A DNA stretch of 64,000 nt from contig JAOICL010000006.1 in assembly GCA_028131545.1 (NCBI GenBank), positions 1 to 64,000 on the forward strand. Direction: 5' to 3'. The DNA is from Vibrio sp. Lineage in GTDB: Bacteria > Pseudomonadota > Gammaproteobacteria > Enterobacterales > Vibrionaceae. Each line of letters starts with the position of its first letter. Within the stretch, counting starts at the first letter, position 1. This document shows positions 1 to 8,334 of the stretch, one piece after another. Position numbers and translations under genes: made by a program. Under the pieces are notes generated by a model. The model worked only from the letters and a program-made list of their open reading frames with translations. It searched no databases and was not told where the DNA came from.

Positions 1-150
1 AGGTAGTAACAAAAGCTTTCCGAACAACAGTAAATAAGTTTTAAGATTCCCACTGTGATCCCATTGCGCTAGAAAAAAGTATGTTATTCTCCTGCCAATT
101 CGATCAAAAGCACTGTTAATTTTAACAAGCTATCCATAAAGGTAATTTCC

Positions 151-1521
151 ATGCTGTCAATTTTTGATATCTATAAAGTTGGGGTTGGCCCTTCAAGTTC
201 TCATACTAATGGTCCAATGATAGCGGGCTATCAGTTTTCTTGTTCTTTACTAGACAACCTCTCTAATATTGAAAGAATACAAGTCGATCTCTATGGCTCA
301 CTCTCTTTGACTGGCCGTGGGCACCATACCGATAGAGCAGTCATAATTGGATTACTTGGCCATAAACCGGATACATTAAAAGTATCAAGCGCCAACAATC
401 AAATGAGCGCAGCCATTAAAGAAGGCTCTTTACTGTTAGCGAATCAAAAAGAGATTGCTTTTGATTTCGAAAAAGATGTGCTATTTCACTCTTCAACATT
501 GCCTTTACATGAAAATGGTATGACGTTCAGTGCGTTTGATAAAGATGGACAATTACTATCATCTCAAACGTTTTATTCGATTGGTGGTGGTTTCATCGCA
601 ACTGAAGAGGAAATGTTACATGGTAAAAGTGATTCCGATATCTCTGTTGCTTTCCCATTCAAATCAGCAGATGACATGCTGTCTCAAGCAGATGAAAACG
701 GTTTAAGCCTCGCAGGGATGATTCTTCAAAATGAAAATTCGTTCCAAGACTCTGAAGAGCTATTAAAAAAAGCCGAACAAATTTGGTCTGTCATGCAACG
801 TTGTATGCAACGTGGCTTTGAAACCGAAGGGATTTTAGATGGCGGATTGAATGTCACCAGACGAGCTCCGAATCTACTCAAGAAGCTAGAAAACAATGCT
901 GCTATAGAAAGTGACCCAATGGAAATTATGGATTGGATCAACTTATTTGCTTTTGCGGTAAGCGAAGAAAATGCAGCTGGTGGACAAGTCGTTACCTCAC
1001 CGACAAACGGTGCTGCTGGCGTCATTCCTGCTGTCTTAATGTATTACCATAAATTCATCAAAGAACTTGATTTAAAACAGATCAAAGATTTCTTAGCTGT
1101 TTCAGGTGCCATTGGTATTTTATACAAAACCAATGCATCGATATCTGGAGCTGAAGTCGGTTGTCAGGGAGAAATTGGGGTCTCCTCGTCTATGGCAGCA
1201 GCAGGACTCACCTCTTTACGCGGTGGCTCAAATGAACAAATTTGTATTGCCGCTGAAATCGCGATGGAGCATTCATTAGGTATGACTTGCGACCCTATTG
1301 GTGGATTAGTTCAAGTTCCTTGTATTGAACGTAATGCCATGGGAGCGATGAAAGCCATTAATGCATCCCGCATGGCATTGAAGCGCACCAGCAAGAGCAT
1401 CATCTCACTTGATAAAGTCATTGCGACCATGTATCAAACTGGTAAAGATATGAATTCAAAATATCGCGAAACTTCTCTCGGTGGCTTAGCCGTCATTCAC
1501 ATGGCTCCACCGTGCGAATAG
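151..1521 (+). CDS. sdaA: L-serine dehydratase (iron-sulfur type, single chain)
   Basis: Deaminates L-serine to pyruvate and ammonia in the cytoplasm, using a [4Fe-4S] cluster. The 456-residue chain has the usual length of the SdaA/SdaB family (about 454). The N-terminal region carries the GPSSSHT-type segment typical of the beta domain. Three cysteines suited to the cluster are visible at about C338 (VGCQGE), C380 (TCDPIGG) and C391 (VPCIER), and the protein ends in APPCE, as is normal for the family, where the C-terminal Cys can occupy the active site. An AAAGGTAA ribosome site precedes ATG 151. The next gene on the same strand is a POT peptide transporter, which would fit uptake of peptides and use of their serine (inference). 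SdaA and SdaB are close paralogs, so the exact symbol is less sure than the function. Confidence 0.95.
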   Translation: MLSIFDIYKVGVGPSSSHTNGPMIAGYQFSCSLLDNLSNIERIQVDLYGSLSLTGRGHHTDRAVIIGLLGHKPDTLKVSSANNQMSAAIKEGSLLLANQKEIAFDFEKDVLFHSSTLPLHENGMTFSAFDKDGQLLSSQTFYSIGGGFIATEEEMLHGKSDSDISVAFPFKSADDMLSQADENGLSLAGMILQNENSFQDSEELLKKAEQIWSVMQRCMQRGFETEGILDGGLNVTRRAPNLLKKLENNAAIESDPMEIMDWINLFAFAVSEENAAGGQVVTSPTNGAAGVIPAVLMYYHKFIKELDLKQIKDFLAVSGAIGILYKTNASISGAEVGCQGEIGVSSSMAAAGLTSLRGGSNEQICIAAEIAMEHSLGMTCDPIGGLVQVPCIERNAMGAMKAINASRMALKRTSKSIISLDKVIATMYQTGKDMNSKYRETSLGGLAVIHMAPPCE

Positions 1522-1533
1522 AATAATATCAAT

Positions 1534-1561
1534 AACCTATAACCTATAACCTATAACCTAT
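1534..1561. repeat. Tandem repeat, 7 bp x 4, just after the sdaA stop
   Basis: Four perfect head-to-tail copies of AACCTAT begin 13 nt after the sdaA stop codon. This is one of at least seven short tandem arrays at gene 3' ends in this window (see findings). Confidence 0.95.
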
Positions 1562-1574
1562 CATAATAATTTAA

Positions 1575-1610
1575 ACGTATTCACTCTAAGCTTATTTAGG
1601 GTGAATACGT
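1575..1610. other. Inverted repeat downstream of sdaA
   Basis: Arms ACGTATTCACTCT and AGGGTGAATACGT pair with one mismatch around a 10-nt loop. No T-run follows on the plus strand, so this may be a weak terminator, an RNA-stabilising stem or a protein site. Confidence 0.5.
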
Positions 1611-1717
1611 CATCACCCTCCTGTATGTTACATTTTGACTTACAAAATCATATTCAACACCCACAGAAGTACGACCTAACTTGAAATTATGAGCTGTGAT
1701 AGACCAGTCACATTAAC

Positions 1718-1750
1718 AATAATGCCAGCGATAGCATCGCTGGCATTATT
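1718..1750 (+). terminator. Perfect 15-bp stem, probable terminator between sdaA and the POT gene
   Basis: The arms 1718-1732 and 1736-1750 are perfect reverse complements with a 3-nt loop (AGC). The right arm ends in CATTATT followed by TGTATT, a modest U-rich tail. It lies about 200 nt after sdaA and 147 nt before the next gene. The rest of the 375-nt gap (1522-1896) holds the 7-bp array, the stem at 1575-1610 and presumably the promoter of the transporter; no further gene is seen. Confidence 0.6.
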
Positions 1751-1896
1751 TGTATTAACAGAGTTTGTATAGACAAAGCATAAACCAACAACAAGGCTTC
1801 GAAGGTAAAATTATCACAACGCTTACCACAGCCTAACAAACCAAGTTGCATAGTCAGACAAAATAGGGGGAGTTACTCGAAAATAGGTATTCTATA

Positions 1897-3387
1897 ATGT
1901 GGAATAAATTAAATAAGTCGATGATGTTCTGCCAAATGATGTTTGGCTTATCATTTTATGGCGTAATGGTTATCCTAACCCGTTTCTTCTTAGAAGAATT
2001 GGATTACAGCGAAGCTGATACCATGATGATCGTTGGTGCTTTCTCTGCTATCGGTCCATTATTTGCGATTGCTGGTGGATTTATTGCTGATAAGTTTCTT
2101 GGCGCATACCGTGCTCTTACCATCTCTTACGTTGGTTTCGCTGCGGGTTATGCTTTATTGGTACTAGGTGCTACCACTCTCAATGTTCCTATGACATTGT
2201 GCGGTATCGCATTAGCCAGTTATTCTCGCGGTGTGATGTCTCCTTCTTATCCTAGTCTTTATAAGCGCACCTTCCAATCCGAAAGTGACTTTGAAAATGC
2301 GTACCCTGTTAACTATTCAGTCAACAATGTAGGTGCATTAATTGGTCAATATACCTTCCCTATGTTGGCGGTTATATTTGGATTTAATGGTAGCTTCGCT
2401 TTGTCTGGCATCATGGCTTTTCTTGCTCTAGGTACATTAATGTACTTCCGTAAGGACCTTAAGCTGATCGCTAGCGAAATAGACCAAGCTCCTGTTGATG
2501 CGAAGCGTGTGACGTCATTCCTAGTACTCTCTGCTGCCATGATTGGCCTTGTTTTCTTCATGTTCCAGAACATGGATATTGGTCAAAATATCGTTTACTT
2601 TATTGGTTCCGCTGCAATCATTTATTTCATTACCTTAATGACAAAAGCAACACGCTCAGAAGCATTCAAGATGGGTACAATCCTTATCATGATGTTTCTA
2701 ACGACCTGCTTCTTCGTTTATTACGGTCAAATGATGACATCAATGAACATGGTTGCGATCAACACGCTTCAAGGAGACCTTTTTGGCTTTATTCCACTGG
2801 CTCCAGAAGCGGCAATGGCCATGAACCCTCTTTGGTGTATGATTGCAGGCCCTATTTTAGCCGGTACATTTACTAAATTAGAAGCTCGTAATATTAACTT
2901 CACAACAGCAACAAAGATCAGCTTTTCGTTCATCTTTACTGCAATTGCGTTTGGTATCTTAACGGTAGCCGTCAGCTCTGTGGGGAGTGATATTGCAATT
3001 CGCCCTGAAGTGTTCCTTGTGATCCACTTTTTCTTAGCGTTCGGTGAAGTGATTGTAGGTTCTCTTGTTGTTGCTTTCATTCTCTCTGTTACGCCAAAGC
3101 GCATTGAAAACTTCTCTGTGTCACTGTTCTCAGTTGCTATTGCTTTAAGTGGTATTGTTGGTGCTGTTGTTTCTAAATCCATTGCATTAGAGAAAGGTCA
3201 GAAAGTCACACAGGAAATCGTTCAAAATGTCTATGGTAACTACTACATGATGCTAACTGTCTTAGCTGTTGTGATGGTTGCGATTGCGCTGGTTGCCTCA
3301 TTTGCTATCAAAAAAATGCTTGCTGCTGCTGACAAAGCACCTACTGAAAAAGACGCACACGTTGAAGCAAATAAAACAACGGTATAA
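1897..3387 (+). CDS. POT-family proton-coupled oligopeptide transporter
   Basis: Inner-membrane major-facilitator protein expected to import di- and tripeptides with protons. At 496 residues it has the normal length of the POT/PTR2 (DtpT-like) family, with about 12-14 hydrophobic segments along the whole chain. The segment GGFIADKFLGAYRAL, about residues 61-75 after TM2, matches the family's GG-xxAD-xxxG signature, and SYSRGVMSPSYPSLYKR lies where the FYxxINxG-region loop is found. The family E-x-x-E-R motif in the first helix is not obvious (the region reads FCQMMFGLSFYG), so the protein may be a divergent POT member with altered proton coupling or substrate. It lies downstream of sdaA and ends in a strong terminator. 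Substrate is inferred from family only. Confidence 0.8.
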   Translation: MWNKLNKSMMFCQMMFGLSFYGVMVILTRFFLEELDYSEADTMMIVGAFSAIGPLFAIAGGFIADKFLGAYRALTISYVGFAAGYALLVLGATTLNVPMTLCGIALASYSRGVMSPSYPSLYKRTFQSESDFENAYPVNYSVNNVGALIGQYTFPMLAVIFGFNGSFALSGIMAFLALGTLMYFRKDLKLIASEIDQAPVDAKRVTSFLVLSAAMIGLVFFMFQNMDIGQNIVYFIGSAAIIYFITLMTKATRSEAFKMGTILIMMFLTTCFFVYYGQMMTSMNMVAINTLQGDLFGFIPLAPEAAMAMNPLWCMIAGPILAGTFTKLEARNINFTTATKISFSFIFTAIAFGILTVAVSSVGSDIAIRPEVFLVIHFFLAFGEVIVGSLVVAFILSVTPKRIENFSVSLFSVAIALSGIVGAVVSKSIALEKGQKVTQEIVQNVYGNYYMMLTVLAVVMVAIALVASFAIKKMLAAADKAPTEKDAHVEANKTTV

Positions 3388-3420
3388 TCGCCAATCCTAA
3401 GTATTTAGGTTATTGGTTAT

Positions 3421-3463
3421 CGGCTCTCCTTCTACTATAAACAATAGAAGGAGAGCCGTTTTT
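3421..3463 (+). terminator. Rho-independent terminator after the POT gene
   Basis: 14-bp perfect arms (CGGCTCTCCTTCTA and TAGAAGGAGAGCCG) are separated by 10 nt and followed by TTTTTCT. Confidence 0.9.
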
Positions 3464-3492
3464 CTATATGACGATCATTCCGTATCGCTCAT

Positions 3493-3552
3493 ATTACTTA
3501 GAGCTGTATTACTTAGAGCCATATTCCTTAAAGCGATATTGCTTACGGCTAT
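3493..3552. repeat. Tandem repeat, 15 bp x 4, spanning the stop of the GGDEF gene
   Basis: Four imperfect units (ATTACTTAGAGCTGT, ATTACTTAGAGCCAT, ATTCCTTAAAGCGAT, ATTGCTTACGGCTAT) run from downstream into the last codons of the minus-strand GGDEF gene, whose stop is 3549-3551. Read in that gene's frame, most units repeat a TAA or TAG. Confidence 0.9.
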
Positions 3553-5186
3553 ATTGTGGCTGCTTTATTATCAATCGTTGCCTTATTCCCTATAGAATGT
3601 ACTTTAAATTGAACAAACTGATTTCTGCCTTGTTCCTTTGCACTATAGAGCGCCATATCCGCCTGTTTAATTAACTGAGTAGAATCAAAATCTTTATAGG
3701 GTATTAAGCTAGCTCCACCTATCGAAACGGTCACTTGTTTGGTCGCTTGTGAGCCTTGATGTTCAATGCCTAAATTAATGATACGTTCCAAACATTCATT
3801 CGCGACACGGCTTGGATCAGAGCAATTATTTAGAATCATCACAAACTCTTCCCCGCCATAGCGACATAGATGATCACCCGAGCGAATCGTCGCCTTAGAT
3901 AACTCTTGTGCTACCTGTATTAGACATTGATCCCCTTCTAAGTGCCCATAATGGTCGTTGAATTTTTTAAACTCATCGATATCAAAAAGCAATATGGAGA
4001 TAGGCCTTTGTAACTTAATACTTTGTTGCCATGAGCGCTGATAATATTCATCAAATGCTCTTCGGTTACACACTTGAGTCAAACCATCTTTCAAACTGAT
4101 CTCATTCAACTTTTTATTTTGCTTTCTTAGATCGGCCGTTTGCGCTTCTACTTTATCCGTTACCACACTGTCCCTATTAACCAAGGCCAATAAGTACATG
4201 ATTAATAAAATAGTAATCGTTGCACCTGCCCCTAAAGAAAAGTAGGGATAATAACTTAAGTTAGCTTTGATGTAAGAGTCTGTTGGGGTCACATTTAACA
4301 CCCAATCTCTCCCCCACAATGTATTTAATGTTTGAGAACTCAAAAAACGCCCTTCAAGGCGAGAATCACCCAATGAGTTCGCCTGATAAAGACTCACCTT
4401 GTCGCCTTCTGTAACATCAATTAATTCAAAATGAAATGCATTTTGGCCCTGTTGATCTTGTAATGCTTTATCGAGAAGAGCGCCATAACTGAACACACCA
4501 AGAACGAAACCACGCAGTGTGTCCATATCGTGATGTTGAGTACCGGATAAATACAGGGGCTTCATCGCTAAAAAACCCGCTTTGTCACTCCGATCATCGA
4601 CTTGAACCAACTCGATTCTACCTGAAATGAGACTTTTTCCTGAGCGAGCGGAAGCTTCTATGATGGTATTACGCTCTAAACTGGATGAAAGATCGAAACC
4701 AAAGGCCGTTTCATGTCCTTTGTAAGGCTCGACATAATAGATAGGAAAATACCTTTCTTTATCCGGGGCAGACTGCATTTGGCCGTCAATTAATGCATTG
4801 AAGGTGAAGTTAGGGTGATTACTCACATGATAAGATTCGAATGACGACCGTTGGTCATGTGTCACTTTTGGGATCCACTCCAACGCTTTAATGTCATTTT
4901 TTCTGGCGATGGTTTGCTTAGCCACATTTTGAAAAAGAGTTTCATTGGGTAATGCATCATTAAAAAATAGCACTTCCATGATATTTAATGATTCTAACCC
5001 GACTTGAATTTGTTCGTGAATTTCACTGGCATAACGAGAGGCTACCGAGTTTACCTCTTGTTGTAAAAGGGACTTCTCTTGCTGTAAGGTCAGGAAATAA
5101 CCAAAGATAGAGACGGTGATACCCAATAAACCCGTAGTAAAAAGTAAGGTGTGCTGTCCTTTCTTTTTTTTAATTGAATTGTTCAT
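3549..5186 (-). CDS. CHASE-domain diguanylate cyclase (GGDEF)
   Basis: Membrane-bound sensor expected to make cyclic di-GMP from GTP. A short basic cytoplasmic N-terminus is followed by TM1 (about residues 12-32), a periplasmic region of about 270 residues with CHASE-domain character (ALEWIPKV, FPIYYVEP, GYLAMKPLY-like segments), TM2 (near residue 310) and a C-terminal GGDEF domain. The active-site motif reads GGEEF (RYGGEEFVMI) and an RxxD inhibitory site (RSGD) stands exactly five residues before it, so product inhibition is likely. An in-frame extension to 5261 exists, but ATG 5186 is chosen because AAGGAAG lies just before it and the product then starts with a normal signal-anchor. The ligand sensed is unknown. 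No EAL domain is present. Confidence 0.88.
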   Translation of the reverse strand: MNNSIKKKKGQHTLLFTTGLLGITVSIFGYFLTLQQEKSLLQQEVNSVASRYASEIHEQIQVGLESLNIMEVLFFNDALPNETLFQNVAKQTIARKNDIKALEWIPKVTHDQRSSFESYHVSNHPNFTFNALIDGQMQSAPDKERYFPIYYVEPYKGHETAFGFDLSSSLERNTIIEASARSGKSLISGRIELVQVDDRSDKAGFLAMKPLYLSGTQHHDMDTLRGFVLGVFSYGALLDKALQDQQGQNAFHFELIDVTEGDKVSLYQANSLGDSRLEGRFLSSQTLNTLWGRDWVLNVTPTDSYIKANLSYYPYFSLGAGATITILLIMYLLALVNRDSVVTDKVEAQTADLRKQNKKLNEISLKDGLTQVCNRRAFDEYYQRSWQQSIKLQRPISILLFDIDEFKKFNDHYGHLEGDQCLIQVAQELSKATIRSGDHLCRYGGEEFVMILNNCSDPSRVANECLERIINLGIEHQGSQATKQVTVSIGGASLIPYKDFDSTQLIKQADMALYSAKEQGRNQFVQFKVHSIGNKATIDNKAATI

Positions 5187-5303
5187 ACTTCCTTGCCTAA
5201 TCAATTCGTTTGTATTATTAACTCTATCAAGATAATCGTAAAATGCGTAAGCATTCATCAATCATCCGACTCAATTTTATGAGACATGACTCACATAAAG
5301 TAA

Positions 5304-5993
5304 CTATCGATAAAAAACTTCTCCCGATTGCACATCAAGATACACTTTATTTGCTCGCTTCATCTCACCACAATACACAAAATATACTTCTCCGTCGGTA
5401 TACCGTGTCGAGCGGATCCACCCTTGCGTTTGAGAAAAGTCACCCAGCGTACACTCTCCTTTCTTAATTAACGTATCCATTGCTTTAATGTACGCGTCTA
5501 TATTGGTTTCAACATTATCCGAGTGGCGTGCATATTCGAGTAATGTACTACGTGTTTCTTCTTTATTCATCGCTGGCTTTGTGAGAGACAGTTCTTCCAT
5601 TTTAACCCACTCCGCCACCGGGTCTGCGGTATCAGTGTAGGTATAAAAAGGCGAGATACGTCCCCAACCTGCTTGAATGTCTAACACCGTCACCGTATCA
5701 CCAAAATAAAACTTAACTTCACCAAAAGTAGTCTCATCCATAGCTTCATAAATTTTAAGCTCAACCACCTTACTGTAGTAATTAGTGGGTTCAAATGACG
5801 TTTCTTGAGTCAAAGCGTCTTCATTCGCTCGATCTTTTTCTTGTTGAAGCGCTTCTTCTCTTTGCTTGATATCATTGTTGTTACTTTGTATCGCTTCCAT
5901 TTCATCTGAATCAGAAAAGTAAGCCATATAAATACCTACGCCTGAGCTCACAAAGCCCAATAATAACAATAAAGGTAGTAGGATTTTTTTCAT
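5304..5993 (-). CDS. Membrane-anchored protein with SH3-like domain, unknown function
   Basis: 229 residues. MKKILLPLLLLLGFVSSG is a signal peptide or N-terminal anchor. A charged, glutamine-rich helix follows (about residues 33-65), then a stretch of about 65 residues that looks like a bacterial SH3 fold (VVELKIYEAM, TVTVLDIQAGWGRI, AEWVKMEEL). The C-terminal third contains two cysteines (GECTLGDF and YFVYCGEM) that could form a periplasmic disulfide. It lies just upstream, in transcription order, of the CHASE-GGDEF gene on the same strand, but they are over 110 nt apart, so co-transcription is possible rather than shown. No specific family recognised. Confidence 0.6.
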   Translation of the reverse strand: MKKILLPLLLLLGFVSSGVGIYMAYFSDSDEMEAIQSNNNDIKQREEALQQEKDRANEDALTQETSFEPTNYYSKVVELKIYEAMDETTFGEVKFYFGDTVTVLDIQAGWGRISPFYTYTDTADPVAEWVKMEELSLTKPAMNKEETRSTLLEYARHSDNVETNIDAYIKAMDTLIKKGECTLGDFSQTQGWIRSTRYTDGEVYFVYCGEMKRANKVYLDVQSGEVFYR

Positions 5994-6087
5994 ACTCTGA
6001 ACAATTCACTATAGCCATTCTATATAGCTTCTAATATCGGCAAGAGTAAGAAAATCATTAGGGAGAACGACAAAAAATAGGCAAAAA

Positions 6088-6133
6088 AATACCCGGAATA
6101 AAGAGAGGACAGTGTCTTATTTCCGGGTATTTG
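6088..6133 (-). terminator. Terminator after the DUF808 gene
   Basis: Minus-strand stem: AAATACCCGGAAATAA pairs with TTATTCCGGGTATTT (one bulge), followed on the minus strand by a run of seven T. Confidence 0.8.
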
Positions 6134-6156
6134 ACTTATTATATTAAAGGCGTGTA

Positions 6157-7068
6157 TTACGCTTTTTTAAATACTTTCTTACCAACAGTATACACTGCAA
6201 CTAGAATCATGCCTGCGACTAAGCCCACAACTCCATCAAGCAACATCGGTGCTATTGCATCAAGAACTGGATTTGCTGGCAAGTGATCCAATGCTGGGTA
6301 AACAGCATGATGTATTGGTTCAATATTGTGAGTGATAATACCGCCACCGACGAAGAACATCGCTGCAGTACCCACAACTGTCAATACTTTCAAAAACTTA
6401 GGAGCAGAAATCAATAACGCTCGGCCTACGTAATATTTGAAGCTACGAGGCGTCGAATTACGTTGTAGGTATAAACCTGCATCGTCCATTTTAACAATGC
6501 CCGCGACAAGACCATAGACAAAAACCGTAATGGCTAAAGCCATAAAACATACCACACCAATTTGAACAGGCATGGGTTGGTTTTGTACTGTACCTAGTGT
6601 GATCACGATGATTTCAGCCGATAGAATAAAATCAGTACGGATAGCGATATTAATACGCTTTTTCTCATACTCTTCGCTGTGCATTTCTTCTAAACGTTCA
6701 ACCGATTCAGTGGCATCTGGTTTTGGTTTGCCTAATTTTTGGGTGACTTCAATGATCTTTTCAACGCCTTCAAAGCATAAAAATAAACCACCCATTAATA
6801 GCATTGGAATAATTAACGCAGGAGCAAACCAGCTTAGTAATAAGGCACCAGGAACCAATATGGCTTTATTACGTAATGAGCCTTTTGCAACCGCCCATAC
6901 AACGGGTAATTCACGTTCGGCTTTAATGCCGGTCATTTGCTGTGCATTTAGGGCTAAATCATCGCCTAATACACCTGCTGTTTTCTTTGCTGCCGTTTTT
7001 GAAACAATTGCAACGTCATCTAAAACTGCTGCTACATCGTCCAAAAGTGCAAATAATAAACCTGCCAT
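6157..7068 (-). CDS. DUF808 family inner-membrane protein (YedI-like)
   Basis: 303 residues, the usual length of DUF808/YedI proteins. The N-terminal block MAGLLFALLDDVAAVLDDVA followed by AAKKTAGVLGDDLALNA is characteristic of the family. Several hydrophobic segments follow (about residues 75-100, 150-200, 225-250, 275-295). The central segment contains a charged cytoplasmic loop (EEMHSEEYEKKRI). The molecular function of the family is not established. It is monocistronic, with its own terminator. Start chosen at ATG 7068 because it gives the conserved N-terminus. Confidence 0.88.
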   Translation of the reverse strand: MAGLLFALLDDVAAVLDDVAIVSKTAAKKTAGVLGDDLALNAQQMTGIKAERELPVVWAVAKGSLRNKAILVPGALLLSWFAPALIIPMLLMGGLFLCFEGVEKIIEVTQKLGKPKPDATESVERLEEMHSEEYEKKRINIAIRTDFILSAEIIVITLGTVQNQPMPVQIGVVCFMALAITVFVYGLVAGIVKMDDAGLYLQRNSTPRSFKYYVGRALLISAPKFLKVLTVVGTAAMFFVGGGIITHNIEPIHHAVYPALDHLPANPVLDAIAPMLLDGVVGLVAGMILVAVYTVGKKVFKKA

Positions 7069-7277
7069 GTTTCTCTCAACTGAAGTATGTGTATAAAAAG
7101 TGTGTCTATGAAATTTCTATGCCCAATTTATCACTTTTTTGTGTTCACCCTGTTTTGATAGCGTCAGATTTTAGTCAAAGTGTTATAATTCGCCACATAC
7201 CTTTAACATGAATGAAAGAAGTTGAAGACGATAATAAAGATCGTTAAGCTGCCTTCAAATGTTAAAAGGAAGTCATT

Positions 7278-8195
7278 ATGTCTGCACAAAAATTTAAAGG
7301 TATTGGCGTTACAGGAACACCATGGAGTGAAGCTGAGCGTAAAGAATGGTTATCAAGAGCATCAATTCAGCGTCACTATGCTGATGATGTATTACCAAAA
7401 ATCAAAGCGCTCGCAGAGTCATTTGATGTTTCACAGTATGGCGCCCTTTCCTATGATGAAGCGCGCTATCCCCTATTTGTGATAAAAACTAAAGCATGGG
7501 ATAACACTAAACCAACAGTCTTAGTCACCGGCGGTGTTCATGGGTATGAAACTAGTGGTGTTCATGGCGCATTAAAATTTGCACAATATTATGCGACTCA
7601 ATATGAAGACATCTTCAATATTGCGATTGCTCCTTGCGTTAGCCCATGGGGTTATGAAACGATTAACCGTTGGAACCCATTAGCCATTGACCCTAATCGC
7701 TCTTTCTATGCTGACAGCCCTGCTGAAGAATCAGCGAATTTAATGGCTATGGTGAAAGAATTAGGCGCGGTACTGGTTCATATTGATTTACATGAAACGA
7801 CTGATACTGATGAAACCGAGTTTCGTCCGGCGCTTGCTGCACGTGACGGTATTGAATATATCGCAGGAAGTATCCCTGATGGTTTCTACTTAGTGGATGA
7901 TACTGAAAATCAAACGCCTGACTTCCAGAAAGCTGTGGTTGATGAAGTACGTAAAGTCACACACATTGCGCCAGCGGATGAAAACAACCAGATTATTGGT
8001 GCCAATGTAGAGCAAGAAGGTGTGATCAATTATCCAATGGTGAAACTAGGATTATGTGGTGGCGTGACTGAATGCAAATTTGGTACAACGACCGAAGTGT
8101 ACCCTGATAGTCCAAAAGTCACCGATGAAGAGTGTAACGATGCGCAAGTTGCTGCCATTATCGGTGGTTTACAGCATGTAATCAAAACGCTTTAG
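7278..8195 (+). CDS. Succinylglutamate desuccinylase/aspartoacylase-type zinc hydrolase (M14 superfamily)
   Basis: 305-residue metal hydrolase of the M14 carboxypeptidase-like superfamily, expected to cleave an amide or peptide bond on a small substrate. The zinc-binding signature is complete: H88 and E91 in GGVHGYETSG and H172 in HIDLHE. The NPxxxDPNRSF segment (about residues 132-143) is the usual substrate-carboxylate binding region. A good AAAAGGAAG ribosome site precedes ATG 7278. The protein is shorter than classic carboxypeptidases and lacks any signal peptide, so it should act in the cytoplasm. Genes on either side do not indicate the substrate. The AstE (arginine succinyltransferase pathway) partners are absent, so AstE itself is unlikely. 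Confidence 0.85.
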   Translation: MSAQKFKGIGVTGTPWSEAERKEWLSRASIQRHYADDVLPKIKALAESFDVSQYGALSYDEARYPLFVIKTKAWDNTKPTVLVTGGVHGYETSGVHGALKFAQYYATQYEDIFNIAIAPCVSPWGYETINRWNPLAIDPNRSFYADSPAEESANLMAMVKELGAVLVHIDLHETTDTDETEFRPALAARDGIEYIAGSIPDGFYLVDDTENQTPDFQKAVVDEVRKVTHIAPADENNQIIGANVEQEGVINYPMVKLGLCGGVTECKFGTTTEVYPDSPKVTDEECNDAQVAAIIGGLQHVIKTL

Positions 8196-8225
8196 AATAC
8201 AATTACACTTAAGTTAACTACATCA

Positions 8226-8292
8226 GTTAGGGTGTATTGGTTATGAGGAATCATCCTCAATAATTCAAGACACTCTAACGATGTTTTTTAGC
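8226..8292. terminator. Possible bidirectional terminator between convergent genes
   Basis: GTTAGGGTGT (8226-8235) pairs with ACACTCTAAC (8270-8279), with a smaller inner stem GAGGAATCATCCTC. GATGTTTTTTA follows on the plus strand. Confidence 0.45.
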
Positions 8293-8296
8293 GACA

Positions 8297-8334
8297 CGAC
8301 TATTCAATTTCAATGCGACTATTCGATTTCAATA
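8297..8334. repeat. Tandem repeat, 19 bp x 2, spanning the stop of the MOSC gene
   Basis: CGACTATTCAATTTCAATG is followed at once by CGACTATTCGATTTCAATA (two differences). The stop codon of the minus-strand MOSC gene (8319-8321) lies in the second copy. Confidence 0.9.

Noticed and set aside
1-150. sdaA promoter
   Set aside because: A weak TTGCGC and TATTCT pair is only 15 nt apart; not strong enough to call.
5186-5261. N-terminal extension of the GGDEF protein
   Set aside because: Lacks a ribosome site, and the internal ATG has AAGGAAG and gives a standard signal-anchor.
6572-7211. Plus-strand open frames across the DUF808 gene
   Set aside because: Antisense shadows with no family resemblance.
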